Shown here in pieces: positions 9,751 through 21,660 of a stretch of DNA of 64,000 nucleotides. Source of the stretch: Ceratotherium simum simum (Eukaryota; Chordata; Mammalia; Perissodactyla; Rhinocerotidae). Every line of letters begins with the position of its first letter. Positions within the stretch are counted from its first letter, which is position 1. The notes beneath the pieces are model-generated. The model ran no database searches and had not been told where the DNA came from. It saw nothing but the letters and a program-made list of their open reading frames with translations. A program made the position numbers and the translations under genes. Location: contig NW_004454181.1 in assembly GCF_000283155.1 (NCBI RefSeq), positions 21,780,079-21,844,078 of the forward strand, read 5' to 3'.

Positions 9751-10719
9751 TAGTATTATTTTTTTAAGAAGATACATTCAAGAGATGTACTTCACTGACA
9801 TATTAATGGAAACAAAGTGCAAGTAATAAGAAAACTCTAATTAAATTCCAGAGCCCTCTGATAATCCCGAAAAGGCAATACAAATAACAGACACAGGAAG
9901 AGAGAGAGAAGATAGAATCTAAGAGATTAAGAAACTGCCAAGGGCAGATTACAAGAGGAACATTTTTCACACAAAGCTACGTCAAGGAGGAACAAAAATA
10001 CTGCCTTGTCATATTTTAAGCATCTCCTTCAAAAAACTTTTTGCTATTTCCTAAAATCTTTGCAAGATGCACTGGTCTAAAATTCTTCAGACACAACTAA
10101 GACTTTTTCTCTTCTTTTGAAAAATATCCATTAATAAATTTTCACAATCAAGAGATACGTAAGACCACAAACAGTAAGTAAACCAGAGAAAGTAATGGCA
10201 TTTCTTCCTAAAATAGACTATCTGCAACTTGCAAGCAGTTTGAAGCCTTTATCCTTAGAGACCAATATTTGAAAGATATCTAAACCTGTACACAAAAGCT
10301 GAAGGAAACTGTCAATATCACCCAGGTCTGGGGCACTCTTACAAGTTCATCCACCTGTAGGCTCGGGTATTCAACCAGAAAAATCAACAGATTTCTAGGC
10401 AGTGTGTTATATAGATTGAAGCATCTGGGCTCCATCATCTTGCATTTTTGGCAACAGAAAAAATAAAATCCTAAAGTCAAGTAAAAAAATGCTAAAATGG
10501 GATTCAGCTACCTTTCTTAGAGGATGTAGGCTGAACAATTTTTTTGCTAAGCTGGATATCTCTGAAAGAGATTCGATCTTGGTCATTCTTTTGCTTTTAA
10601 AGAGTTTTTATTTCACACAGTGTTGAGAAACAAGATTAAAAAGCAGAAAGAACATAAAGCGATGTTGTGCTACCACTTAGAATGTCCACTGACTAGTCTT
10701 TTTTTCTGCCCCTCCTTTT
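9751..10719. other. AT-rich non-genic sequence
   Basis: No gene-like frame and no repeat that I can name. Confidence 0.4.
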
Positions 10720-10733
10720 TGCAAGCCATTCTT

Positions 10734-11036
10734 TTTTAATCTATATATATATTTTGTGTGTGTGTGTGTGAGGAAGATCAGCCCTGAGCTAACATCNNNN
10801 NNNNNNNNNNNNNNNNNNNNNNNNNNNNNNNNNNNNNNNNNNNNNNNNNNNNNNNNNNNNNNNNNNNNNNNNNNNNNNNNNNNNNNNNNNNNNNNNNNNN
10901 NNNNNNGGAGGCCACCACAGCATGGCCTGACAAGGGGTGCGTTGGTGTGCGTGTATCGGTGCGCGCCTGGGATCCAAACCCAGGCGACCAGCAGCACAGC
11001 ACGCGCACTTAACCACTACGCCATGGGGCCGGCCCC
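10734..11036 (-). mobile_element. ERE-type SINE containing a sequence gap
   Basis: The minus-strand ERE head is at the right (ccatggggccggcccc, ending 11036) and the tail at the left runs through a TA/TG simple stretch at 10740-10770. A perfect 14-base target-site duplication, tgcaagccattctt, flanks it at 10720-10733 and 11037-11050. The middle is replaced by 110 N. Sequence after the gap (gaggccaccacagcatggcc) looks like the two-module type at 9513-9750. Confidence 0.93.
10797..10906. other. Assembly gap (110 N)
   Basis: A run of 110 undetermined bases lies entirely inside an ERE. Translations across it are meaningless. In the related copy at 9513-9750 the corresponding interval (9547-9626) is 80 bases. 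In the longer copy at 27794-28082 it is about 139, so the stated gap length matches neither exactly. Confidence 0.99.
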
Positions 11037-11274
11037 TGCAAGCCATTCTTAATGGCCCCACTAAATTCCTATCACCTCCATGAAACTCGCAAAAGTGCAG
11101 CCTTCAAGACTCCTTCCCTCTTGAACTCTCGAAGTTCTTGCTATCATTACAATTTGACTCTTAAGCATATACTGCTGGAGAGATCTCTTGAATTAAAAAT
11201 ATATGTATACAAACCCACACACATATTACAATTATACAAATTATAAAATTTACATTTTACAAGTATACAAATAC

Positions 11275-11350
11275 ATTTTATATATATGTATATGTGTATA
11301 TATGTGTGCACATGCACGCACACTCACATATATATATTCACACATATAAA
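11275..11350. repeat. TA/TG-rich low-complexity tract
   Basis: Interrupted tatatatgtatatgtgtata followed by alternating purine-pyrimidine words such as gtgtgcacatgcacgcac. It is an imperfect dinucleotide repeat. Confidence 0.85.
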
Positions 11351-11351
11351 A

Positions 11352-11515
11352 TGTATTGAGCAATTACTAAATTTTAGGCCCTGATCACAATGCCTTGATC
11401 AAATGTCCTCACATATTTCAATTCATTTAATTGGCACAATTCTAAGAAACAGAAAACATTATCACGTCAATTTTCCAGAGGATGAAATTGAGGAAAGTAA
11501 TTTCTTTATCAGGCA
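11352..11515 (-). repeat. MIR SINE, diverged
   Basis: Reverse MIR order: tattgagcaattactaaatt, gccctgatcacaatgccttg, then caattttccagaggatgaaa. Quite diverged. Confidence 0.6.
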
Positions 11516-14254
11516 TTAAAATCTTTGACTTATTTATGAGGACAGTTGGACGTGTCTAGCCTCTTCAAGTAGTTTATGAGACCTTGGAGAGCTGAGACCG
11601 GTGTTATCTAGTTCCATGTCACTCACAAAGCCTAGCACACTGACTGGTACACATGTACCTGCATGTACCAATGTGTTTTCATTTGATATTGAAAAGACCA
11701 GAAAGGTAATGCTTACATAAAATGTACCCTCTGCAAATGACTGACATTTGAGTTCAATATTGACTTGGAAATAAAATTCAAGACCCATTCATATTCAGTA
11801 CAGAATCAAATACGAAATGAATATAAATGGGAGGCATTTCCATGTCCACCATTCTTTTGGTATTTCCATTATGGGCAGGAACAGGGTGGAAGCAATCAGA
11901 AATGTGGGCTCCCTCATTGTAAAACAATGATGCTGACACCAGGGTTCAGTGCCATTTCATGAAGGGACCTGCAAGAGCAGGAGTGGGGAACAATGCTGAA
12001 AAGGCAGAGAGAAAAGAAAGAAAGGGGGAAAAAAAAAAAAACCCAGACATTCACATCCTGTGGATTAAAAATCCAATGAAAGGAGAATAAGAAGCCAGTC
12101 CAACAACTGACAGAATTTTCAATGCAGTCAACCTAAGCTTCAATATTTATTCCAACAGGAAAACTGAACCTCAAGTCCAAAAATGACTCTCAGTGCCCAT
12201 TCTCTGCCCAAATACACATACATTTACATTTATGAGTGACTATGTGGCTATATTTAAATTCTCAGCTCTAAAAGCTGCAAGACTGTAAATAGACTCATTT
12301 TAGCCATTTTATCGAATTGTATTAGCTTTCCTTCCCTGCCATTCTCCAAGGCAGGCAAAGTTCAGACGTGCAGAAAATGTAAATGATTTCTTTGGATAAC
12401 ATCACTGGTAGATTCCAAACCCAGAAATCAGCTCATGCTTATTTCTGAGGGCTTGTTGTGTGATGCCTGGTCATGGCTTTGTGCTAGGGGAGTAAATTTC
12501 AGCATCAAGAACGAATGGAATGTAGTACCCGAGGTAAGAAATGAAGAAAAAGCCATTATGCTGGCACCATAGCACGCCTCTGGGTGGAGAAAGCGTAGTA
12601 AGCAAGGATGAGGACTGACCACATCTCCCTTGGGAGGGAATTTTGTGTGGTTAATGATGGTGTTTGTTGCAGATTTTGAGACGGAGAAAGTCAAAGTCAC
12701 TGCCAAGCTAGTAGATTCCTCCTGGGGGACTACGGGTTCCTATAGTGGCATCAGCCTTGACCTGGTTCCTCAAGACTTGATTCTCAAGAGGAGAGGATTT
12801 CATTCCCACATGCCCCACTCCTCAATTTACATACACAAGTGGGGAGATGATATGCATATCTTAACTATTTATTATCTCCCTAAAGTCAGATTATCTTAGT
12901 ATTTCCTCATCATCCCTCTTTCAGGAAAGTGGAATCCAGCATTCTCCAAATGGGAGAAAGTGTATCACAATCACTGAGAGAAAAGACATTTAAATGTTTG
13001 GCTGTTGAGTTTAAAAGTCTTTGAAATCTACCTTATAGCAGGAAAAATGTAGAGAGAAGCCTGGCTACACTCCTACCCCAATTCCCACCAGTCAAACCTA
13101 GAAAAGTGAATCTCTTAGCTGAGTAGAAGGAGAGAAGTTTGATTTAAAAAATCAAAACAATTAAATGTTGATGTGATAATAAACTCCTGCCTTGCCTCCT
13201 CCCCCAGGCCCCAGACGGGTGGAGATTATAGAATCCAATTTAGTTTTCAGGATTTTAGAGTAGAAGACAATTGTTGTCCATATCCTGCATGGAATTAGGG
13301 AGGCAGAGTGTTTAGTTCTGCCCTACACCAGTGTTTTGATGTGCATATGAATCACCTCCCATAGGCCCAAAGCAACTTGGGGAAACAGTAAAACCTTCCC
13401 ATCCCCTAAGCAGGTAGGAGGCATCCATTGAGAGAATAAGCTGGCGGTCCAAAGAGTCCTCAAGGTCAAAATGAAGGGAGAAGGGTAATGGGTAACATGT
13501 ACCATTTCTTCAGAGACCATGATAGGATTTGAAAGAACGATTGTACATCTCAGCAGGATAAACCAGAATAAAAATAGGAGTCAAATCTAAAAAGCAGTTT
13601 GGCCACTTCCCTGACAACGCTAAGATACATGGAAAGTTCTGCTTATTGGACCTGATTTATGCTCTTCATCAGATTTACTCAGCTCTACCTGCCCTCCTGG
13701 CCATCGGCCATTTGCTCAATGGAGAGCTGTGTCCACAACCATCACGGTCTCATCCATTAACACCTCACCTCACCCCATCTGAGATGAGGCCTGGGCTGCA
13801 GCACAGCCTCCATCACTGCCACATCGAAGGGAGCTCAGTTTCTCTAGCTCCCAAGCCTAACACTATCAGACCACAGAGGCTCTGCCTCTTCCCTTCCAGA
13901 CTCAAGTGAAACACTACTCATTGGACTTGGGATGTAGCTTCCCTTACAGTTGCCGAGAGAGGCTATTTGACAAAACCCAGAAGGGTAGACAAAGCTTTGA
14001 CCAATGGGAGGGAGCCATCTGTGTCTATTTGTCAAACTGCAGCCAGTTCTATAATCTACCAACCAATCTGCTTCCTTCCTTCTTCGGCTCACTTTTCTTT
14101 CCCTCACTCTCATCACGGTGGGACTGCACACTGGGGTAATCATTAACGTGTATGTTTTGTCGCACACTTTGTTTCCTAGGAAATCTGGGCTAAGGCACCT
14201 GGTACTTAACATTAACACCAGGAAGAAATAGAAGAGGAGAAAAAAAATCTAAAG
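11516..14254. other. Largely unique non-genic sequence
   Basis: No supported exon. It contains an A-run at about 12029-12041 within a purine-rich tract. A short stretch at 13329-13360 (cagtgttttgatgtgcatat) resembles the first bases of MER5A but does not continue. Open frames of 124 codons or fewer (for example 13844-14218 on minus) have no recognisable domain. Confidence 0.4.
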
Positions 14255-14369
14255 TTGACCTGAAATTAACAACAAATGGCTAATTTGTCTGAATGTAGCA
14301 AGCAGAACTAGATATTGACCTGAAATTAAATGGCTAAATTTGTCTGAATTTAGCAAGCAGGACTAGATT
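14255..14369. repeat. Two-copy tandem duplication (about 60 and 55 bases)
   Basis: Copy 1 at 14255-14314 and copy 2 at 14315-14369 both start ttgacctgaaattaa, contain tttgtctgaat and end gcaag-cag-(a/g)actagat. They differ by a 6-base deletion, a 1-base insertion and a few substitutions, so the duplication is not brand new. Confidence 0.92.
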
Positions 14370-14661
14370 GGGAGGCTGACATAAGAATTGAAGCCATAAA
14401 GGCCAAGAAAGTTACATCTTCATACATCTGACTTTGTGGCTTAAGAATTAGGTAGTTGCTATATTCAGAAACATTAAGAAAGTCAAACTTCATGAAAATC
14501 CTTTGCCTAAGGGCTTGAAACACACAATTATGATTCAAAATTAAGGGCCATTCAGGAAAGAGAAGAGGAAAGTGTTCATGTCTATACTACAAACATAGTA
14601 GCTTCCCCACCTCTTCTGTATGGCTCATTCCTCCTTTCACAGTACAACAGGGAAGTATAAG
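14370..14661. other. Non-genic sequence
   Basis: I recognise nothing here beyond unique AT-rich DNA. Confidence 0.4.
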
Positions 14662-14905
14662 CAGTAGCTAAGAAATTAACATAGAAGAGCATGGGTTTTG
14701 ATGTCAAAGATAGCCAGTCTTAGTACTATTTCTGCAATTCACCAGCTTTGTGCCTTTGGGCAATTGACTGAAGCTCTCAGTCACCTCATCCATAAAACAG
14801 ACAAGAGCGCATTCCTCTGGGATCTCCTCTGAATGCCAACATGCAGTTTCTAGTACTGTGCCTAAAAAAGAGTAAGCACTTAATGTGTGCTATGATTATT
14901 ATCTA
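14662..14905 (+). repeat. MIR SINE, near full length
   Basis: Plus-strand MIR in order: catgggttttgatgtcaaag, gcaattcaccagctttgtgc, ctttgggcaattgactgaag, gtcacctcatccataaaaca, then gtactgtgcctaaaaaagag. Confidence 0.85.
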
Positions 14906-15261
14906 GGTGTTTGGTTGAGTGCAATTTGAATAATTCATCAACTAACTTAACAAAGAGAACATCCCTCAGTGACACAAAAGTGGATATTCACTACAGAATT
15001 AGAAGTAGAAATAAAGCTTTTATTGTTCTCCATCCTACTTATGAGCTTTTCCCTCCTCCTTGTGATAAAACAGAAAATAGGTTATCTTTAGGATAAAATA
15101 GAAACTCCCAATCTTTGATATATTTGGGCACTGATTCCCTTAGTTTCAAAAATATTCATGAAGACATCTAGAAAGACAGAGATAGATGTTCAAAAATAAA
15201 AATACATATGGTAAAGATATGTACTATGCCAACATCTAAGACAAGGCCCAAGGATAAATCC
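14906..15261. other. Non-genic sequence
   Basis: I see no gene or named repeat. Confidence 0.4.
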
Positions 15262-15431
15262 TGTGTGCTAGTTTTCTTTGCAAATAAAGTTTTATCAGAA
15301 CATAGCTACACTCATTTGTTCACACATTGTCTATGGCTGTTCTCTCATATGAACAGAAAGCTTATGGTCCACAAAGCCTAAAATAATTACTTTCTGGCTT
15401 TTTAGAGAAAAAGATTGGTGACCTCTGATCT
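15262..15431 (-). mobile_element. hAT-like non-autonomous DNA transposon remnant
   Basis: The order gcaaataaagttttatcaga, ttgtctatggctgttctctc, cacaaagcctaaaataatta, then aaaaagattggtgacctctg matches a common mammalian DNA-transposon fossil whose other strand starts with a 'ggtcaccaa...ttttctgtaaa'-like end. I believe it belongs to the hAT superfamily, but the exact family name is uncertain. Confidence 0.65.
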
Positions 15432-15720
15432 AAGAGAAGAAATGAGAGAAGAGGCAAGAATAGGAGAGAGAAGCTAGAAAGAAAGATTTAGAAAATATCA
15501 AATGAGGTGGCTTCAAATGATATGCTGATATTTCTTATGTGAGGATGGGTACAAAAGAGGAAGAGTCAAAGAAATAGTAAACTTAAATTGAGCTCAATGC
15601 TAGCAAAAGACTAAGGGCCTACATGCTACTTAAGGCTAAATGTTGAAACCAAGAATGCTCATGTATTTCTCCCACAGAATCTTAAAGTAAAAATGCTTCA
15701 TCTTAAGAAATATAGTTAAA
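15432..15720. other. Non-genic sequence
   Basis: Purine-rich near 15430-15490. Otherwise I see nothing. Confidence 0.4.
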
Positions 15721-15735
15721 GAAAGCACACATAGC

Positions 15736-16038
15736 GGCCGGCCCCGTGGCTTAGCGGTTGAGGGCGTGCTCCACTACTGGCGGCCCGGGTTCCGATCCCG
15801 GGCGCGCACTGACGCACTGCTTGTCCGGCCATGCTGAGGCCGCGTCCCACATACAGCAACTAGAAGGATGTGCAGCTATAACATACAACTATCTACTGGG
15901 GCTTTGGGGAGAAAAAGGGAGAAAAAAGGAGGAGGATTGGCAATAGATGTTAGCTCCGGTCCGGTCTTCCTCAGCAAAAAGAGGAGGATTGGCACGGATA
16001 TTAGCTCAGGGCTGATCTTCCTCACAAAAAAAAAAAAG
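15736..16038 (+). mobile_element. ERE-type SINE, long composite architecture
   Basis: A complete plus-strand ERE. The A box tggcttagcgg is at 15747-15757 and the B box ggttccgatcc at 15788-15798. The body includes acatacagcaactagaagg and tctactggggctttgg, followed by two copies of a roughly 45-base 'gaggaggattggca...gttagctc...tcttcctca' module and an A tail. Flanks gaaagcacacatag (15721-15734) and gaaagcacatag (16039-16050) form a target-site duplication that differs by 2 bases. Confidence 0.95.
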
Positions 16039-16050
16039 GAAAGCACATAG

Positions 16051-16710
16051 AGTTAAGAGATAGCATCTTGCATAAAGTGAATGCAACAATAACTGGATTT
16101 AATTTGTTATAGTTGTTGATATATGATTATTATAGAAACATCTTTAACACTATAAAGATTATTTTCAAATAAATGTAATTGTGTGGCATTTTTACTTTAT
16201 TACTTCAATAAATGAATTGAAGGAATAAAATATAGGAAGTGGAGCTTTTTTAATAGAAAAAATAGATCAATTATTTAAGAATTTCAAATTAGTATATATA
16301 AGATTGATGCTGGATCAGATATTTATCTGTACATTGATACATCCTTATTAAAAAAATAGATTTTATTTCCTTCCAGTTTCATATTATAATCTTCTAGAAA
16401 TTTAGCTTATTTAAGATGATAAATTTCCTTTTCTGAGATAGTTTTAATCATTATGTAATTATTGTATCTTATTGTGAAGCACTTGTGAAAAATTTGACTT
16501 AAAGATTTAAAAGTATATCTAAACTGATTTAATGCAGTGAATCATACTGACTCAAATATTTACTGAAAACTAATTTGCTGAAGAACTCATTTCTTTGTTA
16601 AAAAAATACAATTTCCTGTCGTCTCTCAAACCCCGTCTTCTATGAGTACTAAATAAAAGAAAAACGTTACCTTTTCTCGATAGTCCAAAACACTTCCCCA
16701 AAATGTACAT
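16051..16710. other. AT-rich non-genic sequence
   Basis: Many A and T runs. I see no gene or named repeat. Confidence 0.4.
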
Positions 16711-17010
16711 ATTTAGCAATAGGAGATTGGTTAAAGAAATTAAGGTATTCTCATCTAGTCATTATGATTATGTTAAAATATTAAATGACATGGAAAATAT
16801 GCTTACAATACATTAAATGAAAATGTTACGATGGATTCCCAGTTTATAAGAAAAAGAGAGGTATTTTTGTATACCTAAAAACACATAGTGATTCTTTCTA
16901 GTGTTGGGAGATTATTAGTGACTTGCACTTTCCTTTAGACACTTCTCTGTATTTTATATGAATTTTATTTATTCAATGTTTATTCTATCTGTATTTAAGA
17001 AAAGTAATCA
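16711..17010 (+). repeat. Ancient L1 3' UTR fragment
   Basis: The sequence agcaataggagattggttaa, followed by aaatgacatggaaaatatgc and gcttacaatacattaaatg, matches the plus-strand 3' part of L1M elements ('aataggggattggttaaat...gacatggaaagat'). No coding sequence remains. Confidence 0.7.
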
Positions 17011-17040
17011 TTCTATTACACATTTCATAAATAGTATTTA

Positions 17041-17384
17041 AATACCAAAAAAAATAGTTATTAAAATCTGCAAAAATAAAACTCCTCCTGAAATGAAAGG
17101 TGTGGTAAGTTTTATTTTTAATGAGTGGTTGGGAGAGAAAGCATATAATATTTGTAGTGGTTGGAACTCTAATTTTTTGCAGCTTGATTTTTTTTTCAAT
17201 TCCCTGAAACCTAATCTCAAAAAATTGATAATTAAAAATTGATCATCTGTTTAAAATTTAAAGTTGAATTACTCCAACTACTCAATATATTCAGAGCATC
17301 AAAAAAAGTGAAGCTCACATATTTTAATTCTTTAACAAAGATTCATAGCTTTTGCTTATGATTATATTCTGATGATGAACAACC
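17041..17384. other. AT-rich non-genic sequence
   Basis: I recognise nothing here. Confidence 0.4.
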
Positions 17385-17595
17385 ATAAATTTTTGTATAG
17401 ATAGCACATGACATGTTATAGGGCTCTCTGATTACTTTATTTGATCTTCCAAATAATCTTATGAAATAGGCAGGACAGACATTACCATTCCTGTAATGGT
17501 GGAAATAAGGCTCAGATTGCTGGTCACGTAAGCTAATAAAAGTTGTTGAACTGGAATGGCAACTCCAAATGCCATTGTCTTTCAAAGACAGCATG
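17385..17595 (-). repeat. MIR SINE
   Basis: Reverse MIR blocks: cttccaaataatcttatgaa, aataggcaggacagacatta, tggtggaaataaggctcaga, then ggtcacgtaagctaataaaa. Confidence 0.7.
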
Positions 17596-17714
17596 CTGCT
17601 TCTCTGAAACCAGGATGAGAAGTGTTCCATCTTGAAGAACGGTTAAAGGAACAAAGTGCATCACTCACTTCCACATATTTAATAAAGATGATGTGAAGTT
17701 CAATGACAGCTCTT

Positions 17715-17860
17715 ACAGCATAGACTGAAACTTGTGGTCAGAGCTAGGAGATCTCAATTCTAGTCCTTTCCATGGCTCTAGTATACTGTGGGATTTTTAC
17801 AATGTCCCAAGTCTAGGGTTGTGAAATCCCTTCCAGCTTCCTGATTCTAAGTGTCTGCTA
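17715..17860 (+). repeat. MIR SINE fragment
   Basis: Plus-strand MIR-like blocks: gagatctcaattctagtcct and tgtgggatttttacaatgtc, then a diverged 3' part. Confidence 0.5.
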
Positions 17861-17914
17861 AATAAATTCATAAACAATTGAACAAATAGAGTAATGAATT
17901 TCTTCCATTTGCCC

Positions 17915-18240
17915 TCGCAGATTGACTCTTCCTTCTCTGTTGGGTCCAGTGCCTTGGGAGGCTGGTCTGTATGGATTGCATCAATGGGCCCCTGGCCCTC
18001 AACACTTCTGGTTGGCTTTGGTCAATATGGGCATTAGCAGGAGCTCAGGGAGCAGGAGGAGACTTGGGTTAGTTACTTATTCCTCTGGCTCCCTCTCCTT
18101 GCTCCTTCAGGGCTAGACGCAGTTGTAGCTCACTGCTGTTGCTAGGCCCAGAGTATGGCACTATCCAGGGTTTCTCTAAACTCTCCTACATTCTCAGGGT
18201 GAGTATGCCATTTGTGTCCTGATTTGTAACGTGGAAAAAT
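17915..18240. repeat. Probable ancient interspersed repeat, class unassigned
   Basis: GC-richer block containing tcaatgggcccctggccctc, acacttctggttggctttgg and tctggctccctctccttgct. I recall this word order from a dispersed mammalian repeat, but I cannot assign it to an LTR or DNA transposon family. The 64-codon frame inside it (17922-18116) is not a convincing gene. Confidence 0.4.
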
Positions 18241-19384
18241 AAGGGAAATTCCCTTCTCTGGCCAAGTTGACTCCACTGAGAAAAAGCCATTTTTTCCCAA
18301 ATGGGAGACGCCAAACAGTATCTAGGATTGGTGGGAACTCATAAAAGGTTAGAGAAAGGATGATTCTCAGAGACTATCCAATAAAATTCAACACCTTTGT
18401 TCTACACATGTATCTATGATGGACCAGAGCATGATTCAGTAAAGAACACTAGCTTTAGTATCTGAACGTCCAGCACCCAATGCACAGTCCTTTCCATCAA
18501 TAGGAACCTAAGGGCTAAACCTGAGGAGCCTCAGAAGTTCTATAAACAACAAAGTGCCCAAAGATAAATGCCTCCCTGGACCATTCATGAAATTCAAACT
18601 CAAATAACTGAAAACTAACCTTCACAAATAACGGCAAGATTTTTTGGTTTACTGGTAAACTGGCACCATGATGGAGAAATACCAAACACACAGGTTCCTG
18701 TTCATGTAGAGCACCAATTTTGATATTATGCATTTCTTAAAGAATATAAATTTAAGTGATTCACATTATTTCAAAGTTCAAATATAAATTCAGAAGTTAA
18801 TATTTTGATAGCACATTATTTCAAAATCCCCAAATTCAAGTGCTCAAAAAACTGATTGTACCATATTTCCTATGAAACAATAAGTTAGACAGCCAAAAGA
18901 CCTAGTCAAAGCACTTAACTATTACACTAATTATAGTTCCTTTTAATATACCCTTAATAAAAATTTCTACTTTCAAAGTCCACTGTGTTGCAGCACAAAT
19001 TATCAAAGTTATAAATATGCTAGTGAAACAAAGCTACAGAAAAATACTTTGCTCCCACGATGAAGACAAGACACCCAGGAGGAAGCAAGTCTCTTGTTTA
19101 TATACTACAAACAACAGCTTATATTTCTCATTGTATACTCAGTGGAAAAGTGATTTCCCCTGATTTTACATTCCAGTATTTGTAGAGTCTATGGCCAAGT
19201 GGAGGTCAGGGATAGTCATGGATGAATGTCTTGAGCAGGTAGGATTATAGGTCTTTTTAAAGGCAGTTGAGTGGACAGTCACCCGCTGGACCTATGCACA
19301 AGGCTGAGGGGCCAGCTTTGGAGTTCAATGGCTGGCTTTGCTTATTCCTAAATGTTGTTTCCTAGAGCAAATTTTATGATCTGA
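18241..19384. other. Non-genic sequence
   Basis: A possible MIR start lies at 18425-18470. I see nothing else recognisable. Confidence 0.35.
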
Positions 19385-19500
19385 GTTTTAGTGCATATGA
19401 GGACTAAACGAGATAATGTATGTAAAAGCCTTTAGTCCAACTCCAGCACATAATTAGGACTCAGTAAATCACACTGACTGTTTAATTACTATTGCTAGTT
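19385..19500 (+). repeat. MIR SINE 3' end
   Basis: The sequence gaggactaaacgagataatg, followed by ccagcacataattaggactc and agtaaatca, matches the MIR 3' end 'gaggattaaatgagttaata ... cctggcacatagtaag'. Confidence 0.7.
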
Positions 19501-19910
19501 GATGACAGCTACTCATTTGTGGCCAGAGAAGACATTAAAGATCTCAAGTTTAAAGTTAAGCATCTTATCAAAAACCTGCTTTCCAGTAAGTTTGGTATAT
19601 TTCATTCTTCTTGCCTCAGAGAGAGACCATGGGAGCGTTGCTCACATAATCGTTTAGAATCTCAAATGCAATAAACCTTTGAGCATGCTTTAACTAAAAT
19701 TTGTCAAGTATCAGGGATTCACGACAACAGAACATTTCTACACAATGTATAACCATTTCTACTTTCTTGAATTTGTCTCAGAAGGCAAAAGTAAACCATT
19801 CTGCCTCAGAATCAAATAGTACTGAAAAATGTGAGTACCAAGAGTTCTACTAAGAATGTCTACACTGGAATTCAGGTGTGACCCACCTGGGTGTGGAGTC
19901 ACAAGTATAA

Positions 19911-20035
19911 GTCAATGAGTCTCAATTACCTGTCCATAGAAGGACTGCCTTAGCGTGATCCAGGGACTTGAAAAAATACACATCCCAGTCCTCACCCCTG
20001 GAATTCTAATTCAGTAGAATTTGAGAAGTCAGAAA
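19911..20035 (+). mobile_element. MER5-like hAT transposon remnant
   Basis: The sequence aaaaaatacacatcccagtc, then acccctggaattctaattca and gtagaatttgaga, fits the middle of MER5-type elements ('gattctgattcagtaggtctgg'). It is diverged and one end is lost. Confidence 0.5.
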
Positions 20036-20044
20036 GATTCAGTT

Positions 20045-20165
20045 CTAGTCTGGCTAACTTTACACAGTGCCCTTTGCAACTTCTCTCTCCTCTCTTGGCC
20101 TCAATTCACTATTTGCAACACAAAGGGGGTGCATTACAGTACCTTTAAGATCTCTTCTGAAATAT
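20045..20165 (+). repeat. MIR SINE fragment
   Basis: The sequence ttggcctcaattcactattt, preceded by tttgcaacttctctctcctc, fits the MIR 'acctctctgtgcctcagtttcctcatct' region. Confidence 0.5.
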
Positions 20166-21424
20166 GCAGTTCTTACTTGGAATGCTGAAAGTAAACGGAA
20201 ATAGCTAGAAAGAGGAAATATCCTGGTATGTGGAAAAGGTCAACGGACATTTGGCCAATCAGGTAGAATTCTGGCAGGTCAATTGATTTTTTGATAGCTC
20301 TTTGGAAGACTCTCCCATCACAGGAAGTAAAAACATTATCCACAACCTTCTGTTTCTTCTTATCTTGGAGGCTTGCTGCCCCTGCAGCAAAGCTGCCAGT
20401 CTCCTACATACTGAAGTGTCCATCAAGGTAAAGCTAATGAGCAACTGAGCCTTGGCAGGAAGCCCACTGCCACCTCAACTCTCCCGGTCACTTCACCAGA
20501 GAGCACAACTTAGTCTGCTAAGCGGGGAGAGCCACTTGGCTCCATCAGCTGCCCACTGACACTGACACAGAACAGGTGAGAAGCTGATGTACTGGAAGTT
20601 GCAGAAATGAAGCAAGAGCAAAACCTGTGTGCTTTTGATTCTAGGCCTAGCTCACAACATTACTAGGTTTCTCCTGTTTTCCACTCGTTGGTTTTTGTTT
20701 GTTTCTTTCCCATTGAAAATAAAGATTGTGACCTGGAGGCCCCAAACCCAGAACTAGATTGAAAACATACTTTTGTAAACATACTTTTGAAAAACATACA
20801 ATGTTTTTATATCATTTAAGTCAACTTCGGAAAATTGGAATAGTTCACATAAAAATCCAATTTTCCAGATTCCCCCGAAAAACACTAAAGCCTGGCAACA
20901 CAGGACCACCCACCATCTTTTAGAGCTAAATTATTGGCTGCCCCGTTTAGAGTGAACGTGTATACTCCAGCCTATCCCAGACCCCACCACTCCCTACTGT
21001 CTCCTTGACACTTAAGTTTAATGTCTATGGCCATTTACCACCTTGCTCATGATATCTTTTTTCCGTTTGTTTTTAAAAGTAGCAAAATACTTTGATAGCT
21101 ACATTTCTAAAAAAAGTGAGGGGGGGCGCTGGTCTCAAAGATTACCGTGTTTCAGAAAAACAGGACAATGATACAGACCTTTCCTAAATGCTTAAAACGT
21201 AAACCTGACCTGTTTCACTCATTAGCATTCCCCACCCTGTCCCTGCAGACACTGGATTTGTAATTCCTCCATTAATAGGAGGGTTGCGCTATGTCAGAGC
21301 TCACTAAGAAACCGGGGAACAGCATGAGGAGCAGCACGTTCAATGACAGTGATGTTCAGCCCTTGTGAAGTGAAGATCCCTTTAAAAAGAAAGATTCTGG
21401 AAAAAAATATTTCTATCGGTTCTC
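20166..21424. other. Non-genic sequence
   Basis: It contains a small tandem repeat at 20764-20792 (aaacatacttttg twice) and a run of seven G at 21121-21127. I recognise no gene or interspersed repeat. Confidence 0.4.
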
Positions 21425-21660
21425 TGTTGAGAGGCAGCTATGTTGAGTGGTTAAGGGCGAAGTTTTAGAGTCAGCCAGCCTTAGTTATAGAAAAATGATC
21501 CAGTTACTTAACCTCTTTGCCTTCTTGTTTCTCACATGGAGAAAATTTATAATCCTTGCCTTCTAGAGTTCTTGGGATGCTTCAATAAAGTACACACATA
21601 AAATCCTAAACGCAGCATGTGACACATAGTAAATGCTCAATAAAGGTATTAATATTGCCA
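21425..21660 (+). repeat. MIR SINE, near full length
   Basis: One of the clearest MIRs in the window: gagtggttaagggcgaagtt, agagtcagccagccttagtt, ccagttacttaacctctttg, ttgtttctcacatggagaaa, then catgtgacacatagtaaatg and ctcaataaagg. Confidence 0.92.

Noticed and set aside
10677..11061. Open frames running through the N stretch
   Set aside because: They consist largely of undetermined residues and lie in an ERE SINE. The translation has no meaning.
13329..13360. Possible MER5A copy
   Set aside because: Only about 30 bases resemble the element's left end, and the following sequence does not continue the match.
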